NCBI GenBank assembly: GCA_015061815.1
Contig: SUVW01000005.1
Coordinates: 62,001-126,000, forward strand
Direction: 5' to 3'
DNA length: 64,000 nucleotides
Source: Lentisphaerota bacterium
GTDB lineage: Bacteria; Verrucomicrobiota; Lentisphaeria; Victivallales; Victivallaceae
In this document: positions 46,670 through 56,936 of the stretch, in pieces
How the letters are laid out: each line of letters begins with the position of its first letter
Numbering within the stretch: the stretch's first letter is position 1
The notes under the pieces: generated by a model
Seen by the model: the letters and a program-made list of their open reading frames with translations, nothing else
What the model was told of the DNA's origin: nothing
The model's database searches: none
Position numbers and translations under genes: made by a program

Positions 46670-47917
46670 TTACATCCGGTTCGATAGTTTGTCAAGTTCC
46701 TTAACATATCTTTTCAGTGCATCCGGAAATGGCGAGAGAACATTTCTTATCACTCCCCTGCATGCAGCAATACACATTCCGTAATTACATACCGGTACTC
46801 CGGCACGACGCGACAACCGCAGCCGGTTGAGAACTGTCCGGCGGTTGAGCATGCAGGAACCGCAATGAATCACCAGCTGGTACTCTGACAGATCATCAGG
46901 ATAGTCCATCCCGGAATTGAAAGAAAAGTGTAATTTTCCGCCGCATTTTTTTTCCAGAAGCTGCGGGATTTGAATTTTGCCGATATCATTGCCTGCGGCA
47001 TGATGGGTGCATCCTTCGGCGATCAGCACTCTGTCTCCGGGGCGGAGGAACTCCACTGCCGCACAACCGGCAGCAAATTCATTGATATCTCCTTTTAATC
47101 TGGACATCAAAATGGAGAATGTGGTCTGGGCGATCGTTTCCGGTGTGGTGGCCAGCATTTTATGGACCACTTGCGAATCGCATACGACCAGAGCCGGAGT
47201 TACTGCCAGTTTACGGTAAATTTCCGGGAATGCATCTTCTCTGGCGACCAGAACCTGACTGTGTCCGTCCAGAATATCTCTTATAGCCATAACTTCCGGC
47301 AGGATCAATCTCCCTTTCGGTGCCTGTGAATCAATCGGTGTCATCAAAACAACCAGAGAGTTTTCTGGAAAGAGATCATGTAGCAGCGGTGGATCAAGAC
47401 GGGATTCCGGCAGTAATTCGAGGAGTTTTCCGGTAAGTTTTTCCAGAAATTCATCCCGGTTTTCCGGATTTGCCGCACAAACCGTTATCCGGGAAGCCGA
47501 TTGGTCATTTTCCTTCTCAAATGACATCATTTGACCGTCAGGAATGTTCAGTATGGTTATCACCGGGATTTTCCGTTCTTCAGCCATCCGGGTTATGAGT
47601 TTTTCCGGTTCGCCCCATACTCCGGGAGCTGATACCAGCAGAATCGCATCGGCCCGGTCTATTGCCTTTACAGTTTTATCCATCCGTTGTGATCCGAGGG
47701 TTGAATCATCATCTATTCCGGCGGTATCCAGTAATACTGCAGCTCCCAGCGGCCGCAATTCCATACTTTTTTCAACTACGTCGGTGGTCGTGCCGCGCTC
47801 CGGGGAGGTGATGGCATGGTTCTGGCCGGAAATCAGATTGAATAAAGTTGATTTTCCGGCATTTACTCTGCCGCATATTGCCAGATGCAGCCGCAGTGAT
47901 TTCGGTGTGGTATCCAT
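46670..47917 (-). CDS. hydF: [FeFe]-hydrogenase H-cluster maturation GTPase
   Basis: HLAICGRVNAGKSTLFNLI, SPERGTTTDVVEKSMEL, LLDTAGIDD, VLIAEGCTHHAAGNDIGKIQIP, HCGSCMLNRR (HydF cysteine/histidine motifs). Confidence 0.94.
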   Translation of the reverse strand: MDTTPKSLRLHLAICGRVNAGKSTLFNLISGQNHAITSPERGTTTDVVEKSMELRPLGAAVLLDTAGIDDDSTLGSQRMDKTVKAIDRADAILLVSAPGVWGEPEKLITRMAEERKIPVITILNIPDGQMMSFEKENDQSASRITVCAANPENRDEFLEKLTGKLLELLPESRLDPPLLHDLFPENSLVVLMTPIDSQAPKGRLILPEVMAIRDILDGHSQVLVAREDAFPEIYRKLAVTPALVVCDSQVVHKMLATTPETIAQTTFSILMSRLKGDINEFAAGCAAVEFLRPGDRVLIAEGCTHHAAGNDIGKIQIPQLLEKKCGGKLHFSFNSGMDYPDDLSEYQLVIHCGSCMLNRRTVLNRLRLSRRAGVPVCNYGMCIAACRGVIRNVLSPFPDALKRYVKELDKLSNRM

Positions 47918-48116
47918 AAAAATTCCTGTACAAAAACATTCTCAAATATAATATATCCTGTCTTTTTAAATCTTGCAAAGAGTAAAATATGGATTTTTTT
48001 TGAAAAAAATATAAAAAAAAGGTGAAAAAATCATTCAACAGTGCTATATTTTCTTGTGAGATGTGGTATTTATTTTGAAATAAATTTTTTTACATGCTTT
48101 TTAGGAGGGCAAAATT

Positions 48117-49361
48117 ATGTCAAAATGTTTTGAATCAGCCAAAGAACGGTACGCCGCGATGGGAGTTGATGTGGAATCGGCAATGGCCAGACTGGATGAT
48201 ATCCCGGTGAGCTTGCATTGCTGGCAGGGGGATGATGTGGCCGGATTTGAAAATTCCGGAACGCTTGACGGCGGTTTGGCTGTTACCGGTAACTATCCCG
48301 GACGGGCCCGCAATGCGGAAGAGCTGCGTTCTGATATCGCTGAAATGCTTAAACTTGTTCCCGGGAAAAAACGGCTCAATCTCCATGCGATTTATGCCGA
48401 AACCAATGGTCGGAAGGTGGAACGCAATGAGTTGACAACTGCTCATTTTGCCAATTGGCTGGAATTTGCCAAAGAGCAGAATATCGGTTTGGATTTCAAC
48501 CCGACCTGTTTTGCGCATCCGCTGGCTGTCAACGGTACATTGACCAGTGCTGATGCCGGTGTCCGTAAATTCTGGATCGAACATGCCATTGCCTGCCGCC
48601 GGATCGCAGCTGATTTCGGAAAGCAGTTGAATAATACCTGTGTGACCAATATCTGGATACCCGACGGTTCCAAAGATACTCCTTTTGACCGTCTGGCTCC
48701 CCGTCAGCGTCTGATGGACTCTCTGGATGAGATTTTTGCTGAAAAGATCGATCCGGAATACAACCTTGATGCGGTGGAATGTAAACTTTTCGGTATCGGC
48801 GCTGAAAGCTGTACTTACGGGTCGCATGAGTTTTACATGGGATATGCTGTCAGCCGGGGTAAACTGCTCTGTCTGGATGCCGGTCATTTCCATCCGACTG
48901 AAGTGATTTCGGATAAAATCTCCAGTGCATTGCTCTATTTGGATGATATTCTGCTCCATGTTTCCCGGGGAGTGCGCTGGGATAGTGACCATGTAGTTTG
49001 CTGGGATGGGGAGTTGCAGGCGATCGCTTCTGAAATCATCCGGCACAATTTTGAAAAACGTGTCCATATCGGGTTGGATTACTTTGATGCATCCATTAAT
49101 CGTCTGGCAGCATGGAGCATCGGTGCGCGCAATATGTACAAAGCTCTGCTCTTTGCTCTGCTGGAGCCGGCAAAACTGTTGGCTGATGCAGAAAATTCCG
49201 GAGATTTGTCGACCCGGTTGATGCTCCTTGAAGAGATCAAAAGCATGCCTTTCGGTGCAATTTGGAAAGAGTATTGTGACCGTAATAATGTTCCTTGCGG
49301 CATGGCGGTTATGGAAAATATCAAGAAGTATGAGCAGACTGTGCTGAGCAAACGTGCCTGA
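48117..49361 (+). CDS. rhaA: L-rhamnose isomerase
   Basis: [83 protein letters not shown]. Confidence 0.95.
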   Translation: MSKCFESAKERYAAMGVDVESAMARLDDIPVSLHCWQGDDVAGFENSGTLDGGLAVTGNYPGRARNAEELRSDIAEMLKLVPGKKRLNLHAIYAETNGRKVERNELTTAHFANWLEFAKEQNIGLDFNPTCFAHPLAVNGTLTSADAGVRKFWIEHAIACRRIAADFGKQLNNTCVTNIWIPDGSKDTPFDRLAPRQRLMDSLDEIFAEKIDPEYNLDAVECKLFGIGAESCTYGSHEFYMGYAVSRGKLLCLDAGHFHPTEVISDKISSALLYLDDILLHVSRGVRWDSDHVVCWDGELQAIASEIIRHNFEKRVHIGLDYFDASINRLAAWSIGARNMYKALLFALLEPAKLLADAENSGDLSTRLMLLEEIKSMPFGAIWKEYCDRNNVPCGMAVMENIKKYEQTVLSKRA

Positions 49362-49377
49362 ATGGAAAAGATTTATT

Positions 49378-49923
49378 ATGGATATGCAGAATAATATCCG
49401 GGAGATCCTCATCGAATTGGGTGAGGACCCTGAACGCGAAGGGTTGCTGAAGACTCCGGAAAGAGTCGATCGCAGTTTGCGTTTTTTGACCAGAGGCTAT
49501 CACCAGAAGTTGGAAGATGTGGTCAACGGTGCGCTTTTTGAAGCGGAATCCGATGATATGGTCATCGTGCGTGATATTGAATTTTTCAGTATGTGTGAGC
49601 ATCATATGCTGCCGTTTTTCGGGAAATGTCACGTCGGATACATCCCGCAGGGAAAAATCATCGGAGTCAGTAAAATCGCCCGGATAGTTGATATGTTCGC
49701 CAGAAGATTGCAGGTGCAGGAGCGTTTGACCAAAGAGATCGCTCACGCATTGCAGGATATACTGGGGGCCGAAGGAGTCGGAGTGGTTATGGATGCCCGG
49801 CATTTGTGTATGCAGATGCGCGGTGTGGAAAAGCAGAATTCGGTAATGACTACCAGTTCCATGCTTGGCAGTTTCCGGCGGGAACTGGCTACCCGTAATG
49901 AATTTACCCGTTTGATACGATGA
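49378..49923 (+). CDS. folE: GTP cyclohydrolase I
   Basis: [65 protein letters not shown]. Confidence 0.95.
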   Translation: MDMQNNIREILIELGEDPEREGLLKTPERVDRSLRFLTRGYHQKLEDVVNGALFEAESDDMVIVRDIEFFSMCEHHMLPFFGKCHVGYIPQGKIIGVSKIARIVDMFARRLQVQERLTKEIAHALQDILGAEGVGVVMDARHLCMQMRGVEKQNSVMTTSSMLGSFRRELATRNEFTRLIR

Positions 49924-50387
49924 GAGCTTTGATCCAGAGAGTTTCCCGGGCTTCGGTAACTGTCGATGGAGAGTTGACCGGAACTGTCGGCCCGGGATTG
50001 TTGGTTTTTTTGGGCGTCGCGCCGCAGGATGATGGGGAAATCGCCTCGTTTCTGGCAGAGAGATGTGCCACGCTGCGTATTTTTGAAGATGATGCCGGAA
50101 AAATGAACCGTTCTCTGATCGATATCGGCGGCCGAATGCTTGTAGTTTCGCAATTTACTCTTTTTGCCGATACTACTCAAGGCAGACGTCCTTATTTCGG
50201 AAATGCTGCGCCGCCGGAGCTGGCGGATGACCTTTATGAAAAATTCAAGGCAGCGGCTGCCGGATCGGTTCCGGTGGCATGCGGAAAATTCGGGGCGGAT
50301 ATGCAGGTGTCTCTCTGCAATGATGGCCCGGTAACGATCATGCTTGAAGCTGTCCGTAATGATTCCGGACGGATCACGTTGATTTGA
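49920..50387 (+). CDS. dtd: D-aminoacyl-tRNA deacylase
   Basis: [53 protein letters not shown]. Confidence 0.95.
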   Translation: MRALIQRVSRASVTVDGELTGTVGPGLLVFLGVAPQDDGEIASFLAERCATLRIFEDDAGKMNRSLIDIGGRMLVVSQFTLFADTTQGRRPYFGNAAPPELADDLYEKFKAAAAGSVPVACGKFGADMQVSLCNDGPVTIMLEAVRNDSGRITLI

Positions 50388-52004
50388 TCATCCTGCCAGA
50401 CAGCCGCATATTGCGGTAAGGATGCCCATTATTATAACCGGAATGATATTCAGCATGATTATTTTACCCTCTTTGCCGGATGCATTTACGGTGGCGCATG
50501 CAGCGATCACACCGCTGATACGGATCATGCTGCCCAATCCCCCTCCGATGTTTTGTAAAGCTACGATCAAGGTCGTGGGGAGTTCCAGCATGGCAGCAGT
50601 GTTATATTGCAGCGGGACAAACAGAATATTTGACACTGTACATGAACCGGTGAAAAATGTTCCGAGTATGCCGATAAACGGTGCGCCGAATGAATATGCT
50701 TTGCCAAAAAGTTTGGCAGCTGCAAAGGCTATACAATCCAGCATACCGGGAACTCCGGAACTGTTGTCGGCCGAAAAGAGCATGATCTGTACGATCGCCA
50801 CACTGGCAGCAATGGCGATTGCGGACAAGCTTATCTGACGGATAGTGCCGGAAAGGATTTTCCATTGTTCTTTGAGCGTTATCCGCCAGCAAATCGAACT
50901 GACAATTGCGATCAGGGAAATCGGTACCAGACCGGGGTTGTTCAATATGTTCCAGGATGAGTTGCTGCCGGGGATATTCAGTATTTCCGGTAATTTTATT
51001 TGAACCAGATTGAAAAAATCTTTGAAACAACTTCCCGGCATCCGTAAAACAATCAGCGTCAGGGCCATTATTGCATAGGGCAGCCATGCTTGAAATGCCG
51101 GTTTGGCCGGTTTGTTATGGATTCCGTTACCTGGAAAATCAGAGTTCTTTTTGTCATCCGGGAAGTTCCATACATATTTAGGAATACATATTTTGGATTT
51201 GATCAGCAAAAGTATTACCGGCAAGCCGACTGCGGCACCGATCATGGATGGCAGCTCCGGACCGAGATAGAGTGCTGTAAGCCGCCAGGGGATGATATAA
51301 GCTGCTGCAGAGAGCAAAGATAACGGAATTATCTCCACTATCGAGCGTAATTTTCGGTGACCGCCGCTGACTGTGATCATAAGAATAATCGCCATCAATG
51401 GTATGACCAAACCCGAAACTCCGGAAATCAGAGTAAATTTATCGATCATTTCTCCGGCAAAAGAATCAATATTGACACCGCTTGCTTCCAACTGGCCGGA
51501 GATGGCACCGGTTGCCGTAATCGTCGGAATGCCAACTGCTCCGAATGGAACCGGCAGCGTGTTGCAGATCAGCGAAGCCGCAACTGCAATCAACGGCGGA
51601 AAGCCCAAACCGGCCAATAACGGAGCCGCCAACGCCGGAGCAGCACCGAATCCGGAGGCTCCTTCGACAAAACCGCTGAAAAGCCACGCAATTACGATCA
51701 ATTGTATCCTGCGGTCACTGCTGATATTGGAAAAAGTCCGGTTGATACTGTCCATCGCTCCTGAATGGCGTAATACATTGAGTAAAAGGACTGCTCCGAA
51801 GATGATAAATATGATATCCAGAGATTTGAATATCCCCAATATTGATGCTGCTGCTGCGGTTTGCCAGGAGGTTTTCCAAAAGCATAATGCAAAGATCGCG
51901 GTCAGCAGCCACGCCAGCGGCATCGCTTTGCCCGGAGAAACTTTGAATTTACACATCAGGATCAGGGCGCAAACAACAGGCAGCAGTGCGGCAAAAACAA
52001 ACAT
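50388..52004 (-). CDS. L-lactate permease-family transporter
   Basis: AWLFSGFVEGASGFGAAPALAAPLLAGLGFPPLIAVAASLICNTLPVPFGAVG; multiple TM; FLGTFFTGSCTVSNILF-like C-terminal motif. Confidence 0.88.
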   Translation of the reverse strand: MFVFAALLPVVCALILMCKFKVSPGKAMPLAWLLTAIFALCFWKTSWQTAAAASILGIFKSLDIIFIIFGAVLLLNVLRHSGAMDSINRTFSNISSDRRIQLIVIAWLFSGFVEGASGFGAAPALAAPLLAGLGFPPLIAVAASLICNTLPVPFGAVGIPTITATGAISGQLEASGVNIDSFAGEMIDKFTLISGVSGLVIPLMAIILMITVSGGHRKLRSIVEIIPLSLLSAAAYIIPWRLTALYLGPELPSMIGAAVGLPVILLLIKSKICIPKYVWNFPDDKKNSDFPGNGIHNKPAKPAFQAWLPYAIMALTLIVLRMPGSCFKDFFNLVQIKLPEILNIPGSNSSWNILNNPGLVPISLIAIVSSICWRITLKEQWKILSGTIRQISLSAIAIAASVAIVQIMLFSADNSSGVPGMLDCIAFAAAKLFGKAYSFGAPFIGILGTFFTGSCTVSNILFVPLQYNTAAMLELPTTLIVALQNIGGGLGSMIRISGVIAACATVNASGKEGKIIMLNIIPVIIMGILTAICGCLAG

Positions 52005-52085
52005 ATTTCAAATAATTATTTTATAAGATTATTGGCCCATTATACGATATTGTCCTATAATATAACGGTGATTCAGGAAAAAATC

Positions 52086-52128
52086 AAGAAAAATACCGCC
52101 GGAATCCAATTGTTTTTGAATCCGGCGG
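52086..52128 (-). terminator. Intrinsic terminator
   Basis: CCGCCGGAATC ... GAATCCGGCGG stem (one mismatch) with a T-rich run on the minus strand (plus: AAGAAAAATA). Confidence 0.75.
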
Positions 52129-52147
52129 CAGATTTGTTGTCAGACGG

Positions 52148-52354
52148 TTATTTTTTATCAGCGGCTTGTTGTTCGACCGCTTCAAGTTGTGCTTTGTCAG
52201 CCAGTGACATGTTTCTTGAAACTGATCCGTTGTCCAGATGGTTGATCACCCGGCGTTCCGGAGATTTGAAAAGATCGATCAAATCTTTGATGCCGCCGTA
52301 ACCGAGCCAGAAAGTGGTTATGAAGGCGATCGTACCGGGAATGACCAGTTTCAC
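52148..52354 (-). CDS. Small single-TM protein, possibly the accessory protein found with sodium:solute symporters
   Basis: MKLVIPGTIAFITTFWLGYGGIKDLIDLFKSPERRVINHLDNGSVSRNMSLADKAQLEAVEQQAADKK (GTG start); followed by a terminator. Confidence 0.5.
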   Translation of the reverse strand: MKLVIPGTIAFITTFWLGYGGIKDLIDLFKSPERRVINHLDNGSVSRNMSLADKAQLEAVEQQAADKK

Positions 52355-52476
52355 AATGAAAAAGCAGGTACTTCACCATGATTCCGGCCGGGGAACAAAC
52401 TGATTCAAGATGAGTACAACCAGAAGTGAGAACAGGAATTAATCGATGAAAGTGAATGTGAGTTTTTCAAATTCTT

Positions 52477-54561
52477 TTATTCATTCGTTTGTAAAAAATC
52501 ATAAATTTTCCGTTGACTTCTGGATTGCAGAGGATTTTTTCCTGCAGGACGGGAATAATTGCCATTTGGCAGCAGCCCCCTTTTCTTATCACGGTCATGA
52601 AGGTGATAATCCAAAATTTTCATGATTTTTCTTTTGATGTTTTTATCCCGGACCGGGAACATCAATTCTATTCTCCGGTCAAGATTGCGCGGCATCCAGT
52701 CTGCACTGGAACAGTACAACTCATCATTTCCGTTGTTGCCGAAGTAAAACACTCTGGAGTGTTCCAAAAAACGGTCAATAATACTGATTATACGGAGATT
52801 TTTCTCTTTTTTTTGTATCCGGCAGCAGCATATACCTCTGACGATCAAATCGATTTTTACCCCGCTGGCAGCAGCCTGATGAATAAGATTGACCAATTCC
52901 GGATCAGAAAAACTGTTCATTTTTGCAATGATCCGTCCTTTGCTGCCAAGCTTTATTTCCCGGGTTATCAGGTGGATCAATTTTCGGCGCAAATCAAATG
53001 GTGCAGTACTGATTGCATTCCATTTTTCCGGCGGTTCGGTACTGCCGCTCAACAAATTGAAAAGCACCGCTGCATCAGCAGTCAATTCCGGATCGCAGCT
53101 CAATAAACTGAAATCTGTGTACAATTCCGCCGTCCGGTCATTATAATTGCCGGTGCCGAAGTGAACATAACTGTGTAAAGCTCCGGCTTCTTTGCGGACG
53201 ATAAGCAGAGCTTTGCAATGAACTTTCAACCCCGGCACACCATAAGCGACATGAGCTCCGGAAAGGTCGAGCAATTCTGCCCACGCAATGTTGTTGCTTT
53301 CATCAAAGCGTGCTTTTAATTCGACCAGAACGGTGACCTGCTTGCCGTTTTCGGCAGCGCGCCTCAAAGCTTTTACCACCGGGGAATTGCCGCTTACCCG
53401 GTAAAGAGTCTGTTTGATAGCTACCACAGCCGGATCCTCGGCGGCCTCTTCCAGCAGCCGGATCAATGGATCAAAACTCTGGTATGGGTGTACCAGAAGA
53501 ATATTTTTTTCGGCAGCGATGGCATCGAATACCAGCGGATATTTGGAAAAAAGTTCCGGAGTCTGCGGGGGCCAAACCGGTTCAAGCAGATCCGGACGAT
53601 TGATTTTATCAATCAATTCAGCATATTGCTTGAGATGTAAAGCTCCGGGCATGCGGTAACAGAATTCGGGTTCAAGTTCCAAAGATGAAGTCAGATATTT
53701 CTGGAGCGCAGTATCACAGTACCCGGTTGAAAACTCCAACCGCACCGGAGCGCGGGAACGGCGTTGACGGAGTTTATTCTGTAAAGCATGCAGCAGATCT
53801 TCGCAGTCATCATTGTCGATGGAATAGTCCATATCTCTGGTTATCCGGAAAAGCTGCATCGCCTGGATTATTCCTCCGGGGAACAGTAATCCGGCATTTT
53901 CGGCGATCAATTCTTCCAGCATGATGAAAGATTTTTCTCCGTTCCGTTTCCCGGGGACAGAGATAAAACGGTCAAATAGTTCCGGAACTTCCACAAAAGC
54001 GGTAAGTTTTTTTTTGCTCTTGGGAAAGAACAGTTTGAGAGCCAACTCGACAGCTCCGGAATTCAACAGAGGAAACGGATGTGATGGATCGACAGCCAGC
54101 GGTGTGAGTGCCGGCATGATCTCCTGTTGAAAAAAAATGGTCATCTGCGCTTGGATATCCCCGGATAAATCCCGGAATTTGCGGATGAAAACACCTTCAG
54201 TTTCCAGTTGCGGTATGATATGGTCGTTCAGCAGGGAATACTGTTTTTTCAGCATGATGGAAATTTTTTTCCGGGCATGCATCAATTGTTGGGATGGAGT
54301 CTTTCCGGCCGGGTCGCATTTGTTTACTCCGGCATGGATCAATTGACGTAATCCGGCAACTCTGACCATGAAAAATTCATCAAGATTACTGCTGAATATC
54401 GCAATGAATTTTAATCTTTCCAGCAAAGGATTCACCGGAAAGCGCGCTTCATCCAGTACCCGGTCATTGAAGTCGAGCCACGATAACTCCCTGTTGATAA
54501 AAAGATCAGGGTCTGAAAAGGTTTTCGAACCAGTTTTTTGCTTCGGGATTGTAGTATTCAT
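52477..54561 (-). CDS. ppk: Polyphosphate kinase 1
   Basis: FINRELSWLDFNDRVLDEA, IFSSNLDEFFMVRVAGL, HPYQSFDPLIRLLEEAAEDPAVVAIKQTLYRVSGNSP, VLVELKARFDESNNI, HVHFGTGNYND-like segment. Confidence 0.95.
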   Translation of the reverse strand: MNTTIPKQKTGSKTFSDPDLFINRELSWLDFNDRVLDEARFPVNPLLERLKFIAIFSSNLDEFFMVRVAGLRQLIHAGVNKCDPAGKTPSQQLMHARKKISIMLKKQYSLLNDHIIPQLETEGVFIRKFRDLSGDIQAQMTIFFQQEIMPALTPLAVDPSHPFPLLNSGAVELALKLFFPKSKKKLTAFVEVPELFDRFISVPGKRNGEKSFIMLEELIAENAGLLFPGGIIQAMQLFRITRDMDYSIDNDDCEDLLHALQNKLRQRRSRAPVRLEFSTGYCDTALQKYLTSSLELEPEFCYRMPGALHLKQYAELIDKINRPDLLEPVWPPQTPELFSKYPLVFDAIAAEKNILLVHPYQSFDPLIRLLEEAAEDPAVVAIKQTLYRVSGNSPVVKALRRAAENGKQVTVLVELKARFDESNNIAWAELLDLSGAHVAYGVPGLKVHCKALLIVRKEAGALHSYVHFGTGNYNDRTAELYTDFSLLSCDPELTADAAVLFNLLSGSTEPPEKWNAISTAPFDLRRKLIHLITREIKLGSKGRIIAKMNSFSDPELVNLIHQAAASGVKIDLIVRGICCCRIQKKEKNLRIISIIDRFLEHSRVFYFGNNGNDELYCSSADWMPRNLDRRIELMFPVRDKNIKRKIMKILDYHLHDRDKKRGLLPNGNYSRPAGKNPLQSRSQRKIYDFLQTNE

Positions 54562-55087
54562 AATTCTTTTTGGCAAACTTGACAATGCCTCTGGCAGTAT
54601 AATTATCAACTCCGATCCGGACTCTGACCCAATCTTTAGATCCATCCTGATAACTTTCCGGGATAAAAGAACCGGCATAACGGTCATCGACCATCATTAC
54701 CACTTCCCGGTTTTTATTTCCTCCGGTCAGCATCATCCATTGGGTTTTTCCCATGCGGTCAATACGGATTTCCAAATCATATATGTCCGGATTTCCCGGA
54801 CGTGGAATCGCCCGGGCCTGCCGGATGCGTTTGCTGCTGAAAAGAGCATTGGTATTGATGCATACAGTATTTTCATGATCGATATTGATCTCTCTTTCCA
54901 ACATGGTTGCGCGCGGATATTTGACAACCTCAAATATGCCGATGTTGAACCGGGTTTCAAATTCATCACTGGAAGGATCTTCAGAAGTATAACTCTCTTC
55001 CAGAGCTTCCCGGAAAATTTCACATCCGGAAAAGAGGAACATGCCGCACGCCAGCAGTGTCAGATAACGCAGTTTTAATGATTTCAT
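54506..55087 (-). CDS. Putative lipoprotein of unknown function
   Basis: MKSLKLRYLTLLACGMFLFSGCEIFRE lipobox; 3' end overlaps the best ppk start by 56 bp. Confidence 0.65.
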   Translation of the reverse strand: MKSLKLRYLTLLACGMFLFSGCEIFREALEESYTSEDPSSDEFETRFNIGIFEVVKYPRATMLEREINIDHENTVCINTNALFSSKRIRQARAIPRPGNPDIYDLEIRIDRMGKTQWMMLTGGNKNREVVMMVDDRYAGSFIPESYQDGSKDWVRVRIGVDNYTARGIVKFAKKNYEYYNPEAKNWFENLFRP

Positions 55088-55200
55088 CAATAAAATCTCC
55101 AAAAAATGTGATTAAAATCCTTTTTGCTTCTTGCGAAGCATTTGATGTTCATGTATATTAACCCCAAAAGCATAAAATTTCCAGTCAAAGTGATAAAAAA

Positions 55201-56046
55201 ATGAGAAAATATTTGGTAATTGGCGATCCGGTGGGGCACAGCAGGTCTCCCGGGATGCAGAATGCGGCATTTGAGGCTGCCGGGTTGGGGCGGCCATACG
55301 GACGGCAGTTGGTTCATCCGGAAGAGTTGGCGGAATTCTTTGAATATGCCCGTGAGAATCTGGCCGGAGTCAATTTGACCGTGCCGCATAAACTGCAGGC
55401 CGCAGAGTTGTCTGATGAATTGACCCCGAGAGCCGAAGCTTGCGGAAGTGTGAATACTTTGATCATTTCCGACCGGAGGATCATAGGAGATTCCACCGAC
55501 GGAATCGGATTGGAAGAAGCGTTGAAATATTGTTTTAACGATACTCTTGCCGGAAAAAGGATAGTTTTCTGCGGGGCGGGCGGCGCGGCCCGGGCTACGG
55601 CAGTTCATCTGGCCGGGTGCGGAGTGCAGGATGTGAGCTTTATCAACCGGACTTTATCCAAAGCGGAGGAACTTTCTGCTCTGTGCCGCACTCTTTATCC
55701 GGACGTTTCCGGCGTTTGTACGACATTTGCTGATGAGAATGACGTTGAGATGCTTTTGGAGTCGGCAGATTACTTGATTCAGGCGACATCAGTAGGTTTG
55801 AAACCTGACGATCCGTCACCATTGGCCGGAAAGTTTTTTCATCCGGGAATGAAAGTGAAAATTTTTGATACGATTTATCATCCGACAGCGTTGCAAAAGA
55901 TTGCCGCTGCCAACGGGATCGCGTGTGTCAACGGTATGGAAATGCTGATCCGGCAGGGGGCGGCCAGCTTTGAGTTGTGGACCGGGGTCAAGCCGGATTT
56001 GTCTGCCATGCGACGCGGATTTGAAGCTGGAGGAGATGGTGCATGA
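55201..56046 (+). CDS. aroE: Shikimate dehydrogenase
   Basis: VIGDPVGHSRSPGMQNAAFEAAGL, VNLTVPHKLQAAEL, SVNTLI, GAGGAARATAVHLAGCG. Confidence 0.94.
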   Translation: MRKYLVIGDPVGHSRSPGMQNAAFEAAGLGRPYGRQLVHPEELAEFFEYARENLAGVNLTVPHKLQAAELSDELTPRAEACGSVNTLIISDRRIIGDSTDGIGLEEALKYCFNDTLAGKRIVFCGAGGAARATAVHLAGCGVQDVSFINRTLSKAEELSALCRTLYPDVSGVCTTFADENDVEMLLESADYLIQATSVGLKPDDPSPLAGKFFHPGMKVKIFDTIYHPTALQKIAAANGIACVNGMEMLIRQGAASFELWTGVKPDLSAMRRGFEAGGDGA

Positions 56047-56918
56047 GCGGATGGGATATTTCATCATGGTACTTTGATTCTCCCAAGGATTGGTTTACTG
56101 TTTGGGGAATGGGGTATCCCGGGGTGTGGATTTTTGTCATTTTCTGGATATTTGCATTCGGGGCATGTATCGGCAGTTTTCTCAATGTTTGTATCTGGCG
56201 GATACCGCGTGGAGAATCTCTTTCCAAAGCTTCCAGCCACTGCACAGTTTGCGGAAATCCGATCCGCTGGTATGATAATATTCCGGTGATCAGTTATCTT
56301 GTTTTGCGCGGCAGATGCCGGGCATGCCGCACTCCGTATTCATCCAGTTATTTCTGGGTGGAACTTATTTGCGGTTTTCTTATCGCGATGACAGTGGTTA
56401 AAACCGGATTATCGGAACAGATACCGGAGCTGATTCCGATGCGGATGTTGATGATATTCTTTGGGATATCCTGTGCCATGACCGATATCCGGTTCAGGGT
56501 GGTTCCGGATAAATTGACATATTCGGGAATGGTCTTCGCATTGATTTTTGCGGTGATTTTTCCGGAAAGTCAAATGACATCCGACCGGTTGCAGGCGTTA
56601 TTGAATGTGCTGACATCGGGAGTGATCCCCGCCGGAGTGCTGGCGGTGTTTGCCCAGTTATGTAAATTGTGCTGCAACCGGGAGGCGATCGGTTGCGGTG
56701 ATATAAAATTCATTGCCTTATGCGGAATGCTGCTGGGGATACCGGGCGCATTTTTTGCGCTGCTTTCCGGTTCGGTTGCCGGTTTGCTCTGGGGCGTGCT
56801 GGTGAAGCGTCAATTGAATGGGGTATTGGCATTTGTGCCATTTATTACTCTGGGTGCATGGGGATGGATTTTCTTTGACCGGCAGATATTGGATATTTTC
56901 AAAATGATATATTGTTAA
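56043..56918 (+). CDS. pilD: Prepilin peptidase / N-methyltransferase (A24)
   Basis: GSFLNVCIWRIPRGES, CxxC pairs CTVCGNPIRWYDNIPVISYLVLRGRCRACRTPYSS, catalytic TDIRFRVVPD and GCGDIKF. Confidence 0.93.
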   Translation: MSGWDISSWYFDSPKDWFTVWGMGYPGVWIFVIFWIFAFGACIGSFLNVCIWRIPRGESLSKASSHCTVCGNPIRWYDNIPVISYLVLRGRCRACRTPYSSSYFWVELICGFLIAMTVVKTGLSEQIPELIPMRMLMIFFGISCAMTDIRFRVVPDKLTYSGMVFALIFAVIFPESQMTSDRLQALLNVLTSGVIPAGVLAVFAQLCKLCCNREAIGCGDIKFIALCGMLLGIPGAFFALLSGSVAGLLWGVLVKRQLNGVLAFVPFITLGAWGWIFFDRQILDIFKMIYC

Positions 56919-56936
56919 GTTATGGAGGATGAAATA

